64,000 nt of DNA from Pocillopora verrucosa (GCF_036669915.1 NC_089313.1:7903068-7967067); one strand, 5' to 3'; counted from the first letter of the stretch, positions 44,599 through 55,146 are shown. The notes: a model not told the origin generated them from the sequence alone. Translations and numbers: made by a program.

Positions 44599-47280
44599 CG
44601 GAGGGGCTGAGAGGGTAGGAAAGAGAGAGAGAGAGAAAGGGAAAGAGGGGGAAATCGCTAAAAATCGTGAGCCCCAAAATGACATTGTTTAATTTGTTAC
44701 GCTGGATTTGCGTAACATTTCCAATTTGTTGCGCTGGTTTACGTAACATTTCCTGTTTGTGGGTGTTTTTTGCTACTCTCACCCCACACGATTTGAACGT
44801 GAATTGTACTGTAAACGTCTTATGTATTAGTACTTCAATATTGTTCATCTGTTAAATCTCTGATGAAGTCTTTGATCAGACGAAACCGGTCGGATAATAA
44901 ACTAAGTTGACAAGATTGTTGCCGTGTGCTGCTCACTAGTTTTTAAAAAGATAAATAAATTTTAAAAAATTTAAAAAAGGGAGGTAAATGAAATACAACT
45001 GATATTTTTCCCTTTCAGCTGTGAGATAAAAGAGATCGAGAGGACGAAAACATGTAACGAAGGTATGAAAAGATCAGTTTTGTTTGAGCGAAAATTTTTT
45101 AAGAGGACGAGTTATTACAGTAACAATGACTCAGGGTCAGTGCGATCATTACACAGCAAACCGAAAGGAAAATTTAGGGCCAAATTGGATTTGTATCATT
45201 TTGCAGATGAAACTAACAAGGAAGAGAGCAATGATGTGCAAGAGTTTAAAGCCGAGCTTACCGAGGATGTTAAATGGTTTATGGTTACTAAGGAAGATGA
45301 AAATGTAAAGGAAGGCATTTGCGAAGACATCACCTCCCCTGAGGTTCATGCAAAGGTAACAGCCATTCAAGAAGCGAACATCCCAAGAATTGAAACTAAG
45401 GGAGTAGAAGGGGAAGCCTTAGAACATGACCAGTGGCTGGACGTCACCGAAGGAGAATCTTGGGGTGATATTGTCTCAAGGGAGATTCCTCTAGAGGATA
45501 TCACTGTGTTTGAGGTGGCGAGAAATCTCCAGTGGTCGGATCAGGTCGATGCAGAATATGAAACAGAGACTCAAGCCACTACCGAACAAGTTCACTCAGT
45601 TGAGAGTCATGCCAAGAGAGTTTCTCAAGATACCGAGATGAAAGGAATGGAAACGGCAGAAGTCCAAAAGGGCTGTGAGGATAACAACAAAGTTGCAAAG
45701 GAAATAAAGGTGCTCCGCCTTACTTGGGAAGAGCTTCTCTTAACAGAGAGACACATGGAATCAGAGAAACACGCGGAAGCAGAGATTCAACCCAATAACG
45801 AACAAGTTTACTCTGGTGAGAGTCATGACGAGAAAGTTTCTCGAGATACCGAAATGAAAGAAATGGAAACTGCACAAGTCCAAGAGAGCTGTGAGGACAA
45901 CAAAGACGTTACTAAGGAGATAAAGGTGCTCCACCTTACTTGGGAAGAGCTTCTCTTAGCAGAGAGACACATGGAGTCGGCTGTTGTGGAAGATTTGAGT
46001 TCAGATCAAGTCAAGTCAACAAGATTAACTTTGACACAAGAAGATCCTGCAATCCAGGCCTTTAAGATCATATCCAATGATAGGTAAGGGCGACTCACCC
46101 AGGTGGAAGGGAAATTACAACATCAATTAATTAATTTAGCGTATACCACATGTGTGAATAATGTGCGTGCTAATTGATTGGTTCAGAAGTGATTAGCTAG
46201 TACTCTTCACCTTGTAGTAGCTGAAGAGACAAAATCGCGCGTCAACAATATAATTACCAACAATTTTTGGGAGTAGTGACAGAAATAAACTAATCTGTTT
46301 GGCTTCTCAGTGGTATATACTTAAAACAATTATTCACCTCAGAGTCGCAACTCGGTAAGTATCAATTCCTATTCACCTTCACTTCGGTAAATAATTATTT
46401 AATTTGAAGTATTATTATGTGTCTCACGATGTTTTACTACAGATCGGTGGACAAACGAAGAAAAACATTCACGACACCGTGAGACAAACCATCATTTTTC
46501 AAATAGAAAGTGCATTAATTACGATTACAAACCACCACCTTTTATCATACCACATTAACTTTCACAGCATGTAAAAATTAACCTAGCTTTAGACTAGATC
46601 AGGCTATAATGCATTTGAGCACAGGCAGAAGGATATCCATTTCCTTCATAGAAATTACCAAAATGATTGACAATTGCATAAAACAAACATATAAGTATGC
46701 CACTTAACCTCAGAGTTCGTTTGCTTTTTCAAGCTGTAGTTAATTAGAGATCATAGACAGATTTTCAGACAGATATAAGGCTCAGAGGAGTATGGAAACC
46801 ATTTTCCACAGGAAGAGGTCTAAAGAAAAGAAGAAACGAAGAAAAGTAAAAAGGAAAGAAACATTAAAAAGTGTGGCCGAAGAAGACTCTGCTATTCTGG
46901 ATTACAAGGAGATACCCAGCCATGGGTGAGTGAAAGTTTCCTAGACTATGTAATTAACCATTGAACAAGGAAAATTAAGAAGCCAATCTGCAAAATCTAC
47001 TTCAAGGCAGTTTGCACAATCCTAACCACAGAATAAAAAACTATTGCAAGCTGTATAATAAATACAAATCGCAGCAGACAACTCATAGATAGAATGTATA
47101 GATCATAACAATCTGACACTTGATACTTGCAGGGAAAGATCTCAGGTCAAGAAGAGAAAAAGGAAACCAAGAAAGGAAAGAGAACAAGCACAACAAACAT
47201 CTCCAAGTGTGGCTGAGGAAGACCCTGCTATCGTAAATAAAAATCCATCAAATGTTCCCCACGTCTTAAACTGTACGTGA
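41922..47280 (+). CDS. Unrecognised repeat-built protein gene with duplicated three-exon module (8 exons)
   Basis: Exons: 41922-42004; module A 42651-42694, 42840-43728, 44009-44122; module B 45019-45062, 45207-46083, 46812-46925; last exon 47133-47280 with stop TGA. Every join keeps phase, giving 770 residues. The short first exon is hydrophobic (FWRAFIEALQALVFCGF). The large exon of each module is strongly acidic and holds two repeats of about 70 residues ending KEIKVLRLTWEELLLAERHM, four in all. The following exons are tracts such as KRSKEKKKRRKRKRKE, each followed by a variant of VAEEDPAI. A basic, nuclear-type signal is possible; no catalytic motif or known domain was seen. Modules A and B are nearly identical in coding sequence, so the duplication is recent or homogenised. 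Two separate genes remain possible, but only one first exon and one stop-bearing last exon were found. Confidence 0.65.
42305..42600 (+). repeat. Module A intron repeat with GGGGA tract
   Basis: Starts CTTCGTTTACCTTTCTG and runs through TTGAAGATTTGTTTGAGGGG, GAGACGAAGGCCGAGAGTGG and a purine tract. It matches 34105-34930 (without the LTR) and 44322-44500. It lies in intron 1 of the unrecognised gene. Confidence 0.75.
44322..44660 (+). repeat. Module B intron repeat with long purine tract
   Basis: Matches the module A repeat (CTTCTGGATGTTTGAGAAAA, GCAAAACTTTACTCAGTAAA, CAGGCCGAGAGTGGAGG), but its purine tract has expanded. It marks the left edge of module B. Confidence 0.75.
44540..44597 (+). 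repeat. (GA)n microsatellite
   Basis: About 29 uninterrupted GA units inside the purine tract of module B. The other two copies of this tract have GGGGA variants instead. Confidence 0.95.
44660..44975 (+). mobile_element. Insertion in module B, retroelement end with hammerhead-like motif
   Basis: This stretch is absent from module A at the same place. It contains CTGATGAAGTCTTTGATCAG followed by ACGAAACCGGTCGG. CTGATGA, then a GTCU/AGAC-pairable stem, then GAAA is the order of a hammerhead ribozyme core, with one extra A before the stem. Two near-repeats of TTACGCTGG/TTACGTAACATTTCC lie upstream. Penelope-like elements are known to carry such motifs. Confidence 0.4.
46317..46785. mobile_element. 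About 460-bp insertion in module B intron
   Basis: Module A has GGCTTCTCAATGGTCAAAAA directly followed by TAAGGCTCAGAGGAG. In module B those flanks are separated by about 460 bases that include AATTATTCACCTCAGAGTCG and, nearby, CTTCGGTAAATAATTATTTA. It is probably a non-autonomous element. The family is unknown. Confidence 0.55.
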
Positions 47281-48067
47281 TAAACTACAATGTTAACGTA
47301 CTTTAAGCACAACTTCTTGTTTGAATACTTTTGCTTGCCGGCACCATTTTCATGCGAAACATCACCACTGTAGTTTGGAAAGGATCAAGAAAGCGGAGAC
47401 TTTTCAAATGTTTGTTTAAAAATACACACAAAACTATATGAAGTATAACCTACTTCTGTAGTTCTTTTCATAAATGGACCAAAAAATACGTCCTAAATAC
47501 GGACGTGTTGTTTAAGATTTAGCGTTCTGAATAAAATTAAATTCTTAGAAGATCTGTTCCGAGCAATCTCTGGTTTTAATACATTTGTGGTTATTACGTG
47601 GGCTAAACATACTCTTTAGGCCGCCTTATGCCGTGATTCCTATAACAAACTGGCCAGTTTGGTTGGATGACGCACTTTGCCTGGGTTAGTGGAAAAATGT
47701 ATTGTAATAATTTTGGTTGAACCAGACTGAACCACTTGTCGCTCTAATGAATGCACATTTTATCTTCTAATCGAGTCAAGTGGATTCAAAAACGCGTTTT
47801 CGGACAGTACACTGCAATAACATTTCAGAGAACATATTTCGTTGACTTAAGCTAATAAGACAACAGCGCTTTTTTAATGTTGCGTCACCTTTGTGGGCCG
47901 GAAGTCTTATTTTTAGACCTACAGGTCTCAGCTCAAAAACCAGTTAGTTCTGTTTCGCGCTTGGATTTATGTAGGCAAGACGTGTCGACCTAACTACTAT
48001 GAGCGCAGAGTACAACTCTTGAAAGAGAGTTCCCCGTTAGAGGGGTGGAAGGAAACAGAGCGACTAA
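47281..48067. other. 3' flank of the unrecognised gene
   Basis: About 790 bases without a recognised coding frame. An AATAAA at 47530-47535 (CTGAATAAAATT) could end the transcript. The last bases GCGAC-TAA are the target of the Harbinger insertion. Confidence 0.5.
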
Positions 48068-48179
48068 TGCCCTGTTCACACCAATTTAAACAAGTTTCAT
48101 TAAACGTAGTTTTTTTAAACATGGTTTTATAAAACATGTTTTGCTCAAGAACCGTTCACACTGCAGACTGGGTTAGGTA

Positions 48180-48890
48180 ATGCGCAGCCTCGTTTTGATA
48201 TTAATTGTTGCCAACAAAATTAAAGACGCAATCAAAATGGCGGTAAGTGTAAATCACAATATCCTGCTGTTGTTGGCGCAGTCACGGCTGAGGGAAAGCC
48301 TCAGAATTACACAAAACCGACAGAGAAACGCAGAGAGACGGTTTAATCGTTATGTCCGTCGGAGACGTCTCGTTTCATCTTTGTTTTTCCGTTTTTTGCT
48401 TCGATTGCTTCTCCGACATCTTCCTGTTCGCCGTATTTGGCTAAAACCCCGGTCGCAGATATTTTGGGAAGAGACTTGCCAAGATTGGGAAGAAAAGGAC
48501 TGGAATGAGAATTTCCGCATGTCTAAAGAAGCATTTAATCGCCTTTGCCGAGAACTTTCGCCACATATCTCTAAAAGGGACACCAATTACAGGAAAGCCA
48601 TTACAGTGCGCCATCGAGTTGCCATAACATTATATTGGCTCGCGGACACGGCTCACTTTCGAACGATCGGAAATCTATTTGGTGTCGGAAAATCCACTGT
48701 TTGTGGTATTGTGCGACAGGTATGCGAGGTGATAGTGAACGTTCTTCTTCCCAATTATATAAACGTTCCCCAAAATCAACATGAAGTCCAAGAAAAAATT
48801 GAAGGTTTTAAAAGTCGCGCGGGCTTTCCCCAGGTGGTTGCAGCAGTCGATGGTTGCCATGTCCCAGTCATTGGACCTCGGCAAAGTCCA
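48180..48890 (+). pseudogene. Harbinger transposase, truncated by LINE insertion
   Basis: The frame has FRMSKEAFNRLCRELSPHI, RHRVAITLYWLA, FRTIGNLFGVGKSTVCGIV and VVAAVDGCHVPV-GPRQSP, the helix-turn-helix region and first catalytic Asp of HARBI1-type transposases. It stops at GPRQSP, where the (ATTT)n tail of a LINE begins. The remaining DDE domain, with the second Asp and the Glu, was not found on the far side of the LINE, so a deletion probably went with the insertion. It should be inactive. The start may be 48180 or the ATG at 48237. Confidence 0.85.
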
Positions 48891-50945
48891 GATTTATTTA
48901 TTTATTTATTTATTTTTATTTATTACAATTTAATGGCACATATAACTTACTACTTACTTACATACTTACATTAATAGATAATAATACAAAAGAGTAAAAG
49001 GAAAGGTGCCATAAGGATGGTCCGCAAAAGAGATAAATCCCCATGCACGGCAGACCACCTTTAACAAAAAAAAAAAAAACAAATCCAAACTAAAATCAAT
49101 CAGATCTGGCAGTCAAGTAATCCCTTACACCCCTTTTAAAACAAGAAACACTTGGAGCCTGACGGACCGATAGTGGCAGCCCATTCCACATGTGGACAAT
49201 CCTATTAAAATAGCAAAACTTAAAAGTATTAGTCCTCGCGTAGTTCTTTTTTAATTTAAGTTCGTCCTTACCCCTCAACGAGTAACTTTCCGAATGCGAA
49301 TAAAATTGGATATAAGAGGATATATCTATATTAATATACCCATTAAGAACTCTATAAAAAAATAGTACATCAAAAAAGAAGCGTCTGTCCTCTAGAGATA
49401 ACAGGTTCAGTTGTTCTTTACGAGTGTTGTAATCATCATCAGTTTTTAAAATAAACTTGGTGGCTCTTCGCTGAATCCTTTCCAATTTGTTAATGTTTCT
49501 AGCCGTGAAGGGTGACCAGACAATAGTACAGTATTCCAATTGGGACCTTACCAAAGCACAGTACAACCTTCTTAACGTGTTAACATCTTTCATACCCTTG
49601 CATGTCCTTTTAATAAGGCCAAGAATCTTGTTAGCCTTGCTTGATATCTTATCAACATGAGCATTCCAGGACAACTTGTTACTAGTAACTAATCCAAGAT
49701 CACAGAATTCAGATGTTTCTTCCAGAGAGCTCTCATTCAGCTTAAGGTCAGAATGAAAAGGCATACTTTTTTTCGTGATACGCATCAGTTTGCATTTCTT
49801 TACATTAAAATCCATTAGATTTCGCTGACTCCAGATGTGTAGATTATTCAGGTCAGATTGAAAATCATGTTGGTCTGATGTACAATTTATCAGTCTTGAT
49901 GTTTTACAATCATCTGCGTACAGTGCGATTGTGTTTCCAGGCATAACCACATTAGGCAAATCACTAATGAATATTACAAAAAATAATGGCCCTAGTAGGG
50001 AGCCCTGTGGTACACCGGATGGGATGACAGACCAGGCAGAACTCTGTCCCTCAATAACAACCCTTTGCTCTCTGTGGGTCAAATAATCCTCGCACCATCT
50101 TAGTAGGCTACCAGAGATGCCGAAATTACACAACTTCAGAAGGAGTATATCGTGTGATACTCTGTCAAATGCCTTAGAAAAATCTAAGAACACAACATCC
50201 ACCTGTAGACCATCATCCAAGGCCTTTGTCCACTGATGGTGTGTTAATACCAACTGGGTAGCACACGAGCGACCCCTTATGAAACCATGTTGCCAATCTG
50301 TCAGGTAAGGGGCCACATGAGGATATATGGCATTATATACAATCTTCTCTTGGCATTTACTTGGAATCGATAACAGGGATATAGATCGATAATTCTCTAC
50401 CACATCTTTAGCATCTGATTTAAACACAGGAGTGACATTAGCTCTTTTCCATGAAGAAGGAACTCTCCCACACCTGAACGACAAGTTAAACAGTAGAACC
50501 AATGGGTAAGATAGCTCCTCTGCACAGTCCCTCAATATCCTCGCAGGAATGCCGTCTACTCCAGTTGCTTTATTAATGTCTAAGTTGCAGAGGATATTCT
50601 TTACTTCACTGTACGAAGTGAATACATCCATCAATAAGTTAGGGTTGATCACATCAACATGAGAGCTGTCAGAGTTTGATGTTTTTGTAGAGAACACGGA
50701 GCTGAAGAATTCATTGAACAGGGAAGCTTTTTCCACAGGATCTTTAGCAGACCTGGCTTTGCCAGAGTAAGTTATTACTTCTGGCAGTCTCTTGCTCTTG
50801 GATTTAAGAGAATGAAAAGACCAAAACTTCCTTGGCAAATAATCCATCAAAGAGTTTGCACCTCTAGCTCAAAAAAGTCGTTTATATGAATACTTTCTCC
50901 CTTTAAGGTTTATTGTATACAGTGCAAATAGTTTCATAAATAATG
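48891..50945 (-). mobile_element. 5'-truncated LINE inserted in the Harbinger transposase
   Basis: The minus-strand element ends at the left in AAATAAATAAATAAATAAAT, the simple-repeat tail of a non-LTR retrotransposon. It carries a long reverse transcriptase frame but no endonuclease domain. The right (5') boundary is uncertain. No target duplication could be identified. Confidence 0.75.
49096..50850 (-). CDS. Non-LTR reverse transcriptase (5'-truncated LINE ORF)
   Basis: About 584 open codons, from near 50850 leftwards. Motifs in order: NKATGVDGIPARILR, PSSWKRANVTPVFK, NYRSISLL, FIRGRSCATQLV, VVFLDFSKAFDRVSH, SGVPQGSLLGPLFF and ALYADD (polymerase Asp pair), then QLEYCTIVWSPFT, LERIQRRATKFI and MWNGLPLSVRQAPS at the end. 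This is a CR1/jockey-type reverse transcriptase. The endonuclease half is missing, and a TGA at about 50877 interrupts the frame just upstream, so it is a dead 5'-truncated copy with a still-long frame. The first ATG is not a true start. Confidence 0.88.
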   Translation of the reverse strand: MMDYLPRKFWSFHSLKSKSKRLPEVITYSGKARSAKDPVEKASLFNEFFSSVFSTKTSNSDSSHVDVINPNLLMDVFTSYSEVKNILCNLDINKATGVDGIPARILRDCAEELSYPLVLLFNLSFRCGRVPSSWKRANVTPVFKSDAKDVVENYRSISLLSIPSKCQEKIVYNAIYPHVAPYLTDWQHGFIRGRSCATQLVLTHHQWTKALDDGLQVDVVFLDFSKAFDRVSHDILLLKLCNFGISGSLLRWCEDYLTHREQRVVIEGQSSAWSVIPSGVPQGSLLGPLFFVIFISDLPNVVMPGNTIALYADDCKTSRLINCTSDQHDFQSDLNNLHIWSQRNLMDFNVKKCKLMRITKKSMPFHSDLKLNESSLEETSEFCDLGLVTSNKLSWNAHVDKISSKANKILGLIKRTCKGMKDVNTLRRLYCALVRSQLEYCTIVWSPFTARNINKLERIQRRATKFILKTDDDYNTRKEQLNLLSLEDRRFFFDVLFFYRVLNGYINIDISSYIQFYSHSESYSLRGKDELKLKKNYARTNTFKFCYFNRIVHMWNGLPLSVRQAPSVSCFKRGVRDYLTARSD

Positions 50946-51806
50946 GAAGAGTCAAGATCTTTTGAAGGACACTCCTCTAAGAGGGTCAAACAGTGTTCCA
51001 TTTGTAATTACAGTTGTATAAATGAGATTTGAAAAGTAAATTGTCAATTGTGTAAATTAAAATTACTGATGACAAACTTTGATTGTCTGTGGTGTTCTTG
51101 GAAACCCCCACATTTTTTTTGAACATTTCAAAACCTGGACACCATCTCAGAACAATTAAAGATGCAGTCATTGCAAGTTTGCCATTTCACATCTGAAATA
51201 AACATATTAGCACTGAAATTATGCTAAAAAATTAGGGAGTAGTTTGAAACCCATGGTGTGACATATGCTAATTTAGCCATGCATACTACATGTTCACATA
51301 AAATACTAATTTGAGTGCAAGACTTGCATCTTCCTCTCTGAGTATTAGATGTAGGCATAAAGAAGGAGGGGGACAATCTCAGCTTTTCGATCAAAGTGTT
51401 CAGTTCGAATAGCAAGGAGATCTACTCACTCAGTGACATGGCCTCAGCTGGCATTAATGTCAGCAAAACTAATTTAATTCACTAACTTTTTGCTCTTGTT
51501 CCATTGCAAGTGACTGTGTAATTATACACCAGACTTTTTTGGTTAGTCCCTTACAAGAAAGAATAATTAAGCAAACAAACACAGAGCTCTCTGTTGTAAA
51601 TTTATCAAGGAGACTTAAAAGACATCATTCATTTGACCCTCTCTCTCTGAACAACTGATGGAACCTCAGAAACAAATTTCATCATTTTAAAGGTGGATCA
51701 AAACTTTATTTCAAATATTAAATCAATTTTTCCAAAAGATCCTAACCACTGTGCACAAAAATATTCATTTATTTCATTAATTTTCCGGAGCATTTTTTAA
51801 ATACTC
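50946..51806. other. Interior of the Harbinger element, right of the LINE
   Basis: AT-rich. The missing DDE part of the transposase should lie here but no frame on the plus strand shows it. Minus-strand frames at 50986-51171 and 51224-51415 have no resemblance to known proteins. Confidence 0.5.
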
Positions 51807-52048
51807 TGGGCCAGGTCGTTCAAAGGTGGCTTAACTTAACCCAGGGTTAGTGTGAAATTTGATTTCAAATATGAAAATTTAAAAAGAAATCCATTTTCTT
51901 TTTTTTTTGTCTACAATTTGATGATTAGATGGTCTAAAAGGAATAGGGAAAATTATCCCAAAAAAGACTCCTGAATAAAGAAATAAAGAAGCTGAAACAA
52001 AATTTAACCCTGGGTTAGTGTTAATCGGCCTCTGAACAACTAGGCTCT
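51807..52048. mobile_element. MITE nested in the Harbinger element
   Basis: Inverted ends: GGGCCAGGTCGTTCAAAGG ... TTAACCCAGGGTTAG at left; complement at right GAGCCTAGTTGTTCAGAGG ... TAACCCAGGGTTAAA. The span is about 240 bases with no coding capacity. Confidence 0.7.
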
Positions 52049-52375
52049 GCCGGAAAATTAAAAATAACACTTAAAAGAAAAAAACGATTTTTATTTTCTC
52101 AAAGAAAAAAAAAAGCATATTCAATTGAAGACAACTATAGAAGACAATTAGTTCAAGTAAAGAAAAGTTAACCAGAGCATGTCAACATCAATGATCTAAG
52201 CGTTAAGTTCAATATAGTTTTCTTCTTTTTCTTGCACCTTCTCCAACGACTGGGAATCGGCCATTAGATTTCGTGAAACATCGTTCAACTTACAACATAA
52301 ATAAAGCCGAAAACTAAACCAACTGAAACTGTCGCAGGTACGATCGCAAATTAAATTGTTGAAGACACGTTCTTT

Positions 52376-53348
52376 TTATTTTCGAAGTACCTGCGCCAAT
52401 TTCAGCAGAAACTCCTGGTCTTCCTTCCTTCTTCTCTCCTCCCTTTCTTCTTCTCGTCTTTCACGAGCCTCCTCTGCGGCAAGAAAACTCCTATCAGCAG
52501 CTTGTTGATAGGAAACAAATGCCTCCAACGCCTTGTCAATTTGTGTTAAGGCATCCGTCGTTGACACCTTCCGCTTCTTCGTAGCGGGTTTGAAAAATGG
52601 CTTGCCAGCATCTGTTGTTCTTTCTGTGAAGGAATACAAGAAATCTTTAAAGGCAGAAGTTAAAGTTTGAGCCAATACTTATCTCAATATTTTTGTTCAA
52701 CTCCACTCATCTTGGAAGTAAAATTATCAAGAAATTTTGTTAGGGATTACAGACAACGTAGGCGCCGATATTGAAACATTTTCTTGGCCTATTGTCTGAC
52801 CCTCCAATCAGCGAAAGTTTTCAAAGCTCACCTGTCAAACATTCACCCTTGTTCGGTTGAGGAAATTTGCCGGCTGTTTTGTTGTTGCTGCCGACGCTGG
52901 TGCCGCCGCTGAAGGAAGGCAACTCTTCGTTTGGTTCATCGTTCTTAATTTTTTCATTGTCTTCTTCTTCGTTGTCCGCCTCAATGATAATTTTTGAAGA
53001 ATTTACCACAACCTTCGGTTTGGTACATGGTTTTTTTGAGAGAAATTCATCGACTTCGTCGAAAAACGCCGGCTTCCTCTTTGGAGTCCCGTTTTCGGTC
53101 TTCTCACATTCGTCTTTGTAGGAGCGATACGCACTTACTAATGTGTGTACTCTTGTTTTGCAGGCATCTTCATCACGGTCTTCGTAGCCTGCCGCTCGAA
53201 TAAAATCACTTATTTCTTGCCATATAGGCCTCTTTCTGGTACAAGATATTAACTTCATTTGTATATTTTCGTCCCCCCACTTCTGTAGTAACAATAACGT
53301 TTCCTGGTTTTCCCAAATCCTTCCGCGGGTTTTTTTGGCAACCGCCAT
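52376..53348 (-). CDS. Harbinger Myb/SANT-like second protein
   Basis: Two exons, 53348-52832 (donor TTTGACAG-GTGAGC) and 52623-52376 (acceptor CTTCACAG), join in phase to about 254 residues. The N-terminal 90 residues (IWENQETLLLLQKWGDENIQ...IWQEISDFIRAAGY...CKTRVHTLVSAYRSYKDE) form a trihelix/Myb-SANT-like domain. The middle is acidic (EADNEEEDNEK). The C-terminus is a long charged helix (EEAREREEE-like) with a basic KKRKV. In Harbinger elements this partner binds DNA and brings the transposase into the nucleus. The frame is intact although the element's transposase is broken. Confidence 0.82.
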
Positions 53349-53525
53349 CTTTAATGTGTTTAGTTAAACACGAAAGTTAAACAACCTCATATAGGTAGTT
53401 TTATTAAACACGGTTTTAAACATGTTTGGCTACACGCGCCCGCGGTGTGAACAGGTAGTTTAATAAAACCAGTTTAGTAAAACAAGATTTAAACATGTTT
53501 AAGCTTTGGTGTGAACGGGGTATAA

Positions 53526-55142
53526 GTCGTATCACCAACTCCGCTGAAGCAAAGGATACGTGCTCAATGACGTCCATCGCCTTGAGTGTTAGCGATTTGT
53601 CGCCACCAAGGCAGTAGGCTTGCTAGGTCGCCCCAAGTTGCGTCGCCCCGAAGCAGGAGTGCGCTGCCCCCCTCTCGAAGTTGCGTCGCCGCCAACTTTT
53701 GACCTAAGTTTGATAAAACCGGCTTTTAAACGTATTTTGACATAACTTTTACAGGTTGGAGATTCAACGGCTTGGTTATCAAAATAAAGCAACCTAGCGA
53801 CTTGGATTAGATTCGACCTTAGACCTAGATTCGTGACTACCACAACAAACACAACCAGGGCGACTCCTGCTTTTTTTATTTCCATTCCCTGTGATATGGT
53901 CTTATATAGCTAACGGCTTTACATATATTATGTTAATACCTAAGATTACATTTTAAAATTTCCAATACACTATTGTGGCACAACCTTTCAAATTATTGTA
54001 AACAATCTATGCAACTGTTTTTCTTTTACACTGTCAGAGGGAATATAAAAAGCTTTTTTCAAAAATTCGTCGCTCTCTCAGCTAACTGTTTGGCCCGTGG
54101 TATATATCGGACAAATTGTTTCTATAAATTGACAAAATTCTTCGTTGTTATCATTTCTTTAATTGTGTCTGTCAGTCTCCTCAGTAATGAGACAACGGAC
54201 AATTGACATTGACAGGTGTATGAAAACAAAAATGTATATTTTTTCCTAAATAATGTGGCATACATATAGAGTAACAAAAGGCATTTTTATTTTTAATTGA
54301 AAATAACGAAAATTACTAACATGACAAAAAATAAATTTTTCCCCTATGCCCTCAACTCCTCCCCCCTGCACCCTCAACTCCCCCCCCCGATCAAGGGACC
54401 TGTTACTATTCATCACCTACGGAGGGGGGTGGGAGTCGGAGGATTTGGGGGTATCACGTGGTTTTCAAGGGGGGAGGGAGGGTTGGAATAAGTCGTCGCT
54501 GACAGAGTGTAAAGGAGGGTGACCGTAGAAATTTGACTGCCAGTAAAAGGGGGGGGGGCTGTCAGAATACTACAGAGCCTCGGGGGGGGGGGGGGAACAG
54601 GCAAATTTAAATTTAAATTTTCTGACCCCTTACCGTCCCTCCTCCCAGGTGATAACAAATGGTCTTTAAGGAGAATCCAAATGTAACCGAAACGCATGAA
54701 ATTATTTATACCTTGAATACCTCTGAAACTAAGAACATAGTAACCTTCTTAAACTATGTGGCCAATTCAGAGTTAAGTCTTAAGTGTATCTCAACTAAGC
54801 TGGGAATCCTTTCAAATCAGGAACATTTTCGATCCAAGTTGAGTGTCTCCGTCTCAATCTGGAATATGATTCTATTTCGGAGCAATGACCTATCCACAGA
54901 TTCTCTCAAAATTTCTAAGGAAAGTGTTCATCTTGTTTGCTTATTGTTTTAGTTTGTTTGTTTTGTGCCATTCTGTGTTTTAACTGAAAAATGTTATAAT
55001 TCGACCGCTATTAATAAAAATAAATAGCAATTGTGTTTCGTCTGTCTTGTCCATCCACTTCTTGGAAAGAGACAAACTTTTAGTGCACAGGGAGTTAACC
55101 GTATTAAACGGATTTGCCTAGACAGTTTTATCAGTTCAAAAG
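53526..55142. other. Spacer between Harbinger and Mutator-like elements
   Basis: It contains the G/C-tract repeat at 54360-54610. A minus-strand frame at 53885-53589 begins MEIKKAGVALVVFVVVV, resembling a signal peptide, but there is no further support. No other gene was seen. Confidence 0.45.
54360..54610. repeat. G/C-tract repeat, second copy of 10.94-11.2 kb family
   Basis: C8-C10 and G10-G14 tracts surround GGATTTGGGGGTATCACG and TAAGTCGTCGCTGACAG, which match the 10.96-11.06 kb copy. Confidence 0.5.
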
Positions 55143-55146
55143 TTAA

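Larger units (their letters stand above)
48068..53522. mobile_element. PIF/Harbinger DNA transposon, interrupted by a LINE
   Basis: The ends are TGCCCTGTTCACACCAA at left and, on the complement at right, TACCCCGTTCACACCAA. They are flanked by TAA on both sides (48065-48067 and 53523-53525), the 3-bp duplication typical of PIF/Harbinger. Both ends have subterminal TTTAAACATGTTT-like words and a second GTTCACAC about 80-110 bases inside. It carries a HARBI1-like transposase (plus, broken) and a Myb-like second protein (minus). Confidence 0.85.

Noticed and set aside
44835-44950. Full active hammerhead ribozyme
   Set aside because: The core order is present, but there is an extra base at stem II and stems I/III cannot be confirmed by eye, so it is reported only as hammerhead-like.
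48891-48925. ATTT run as an independent microsatellite
   Set aside because: It sits exactly at the 3' end of the minus-strand LINE and is better explained as its tail.
53589-53885. Minus-strand frame with a signal-peptide-like start
   Set aside because: The rest of the frame has no cysteine pattern or domain, and no splice or promoter support; not kept as a gene.
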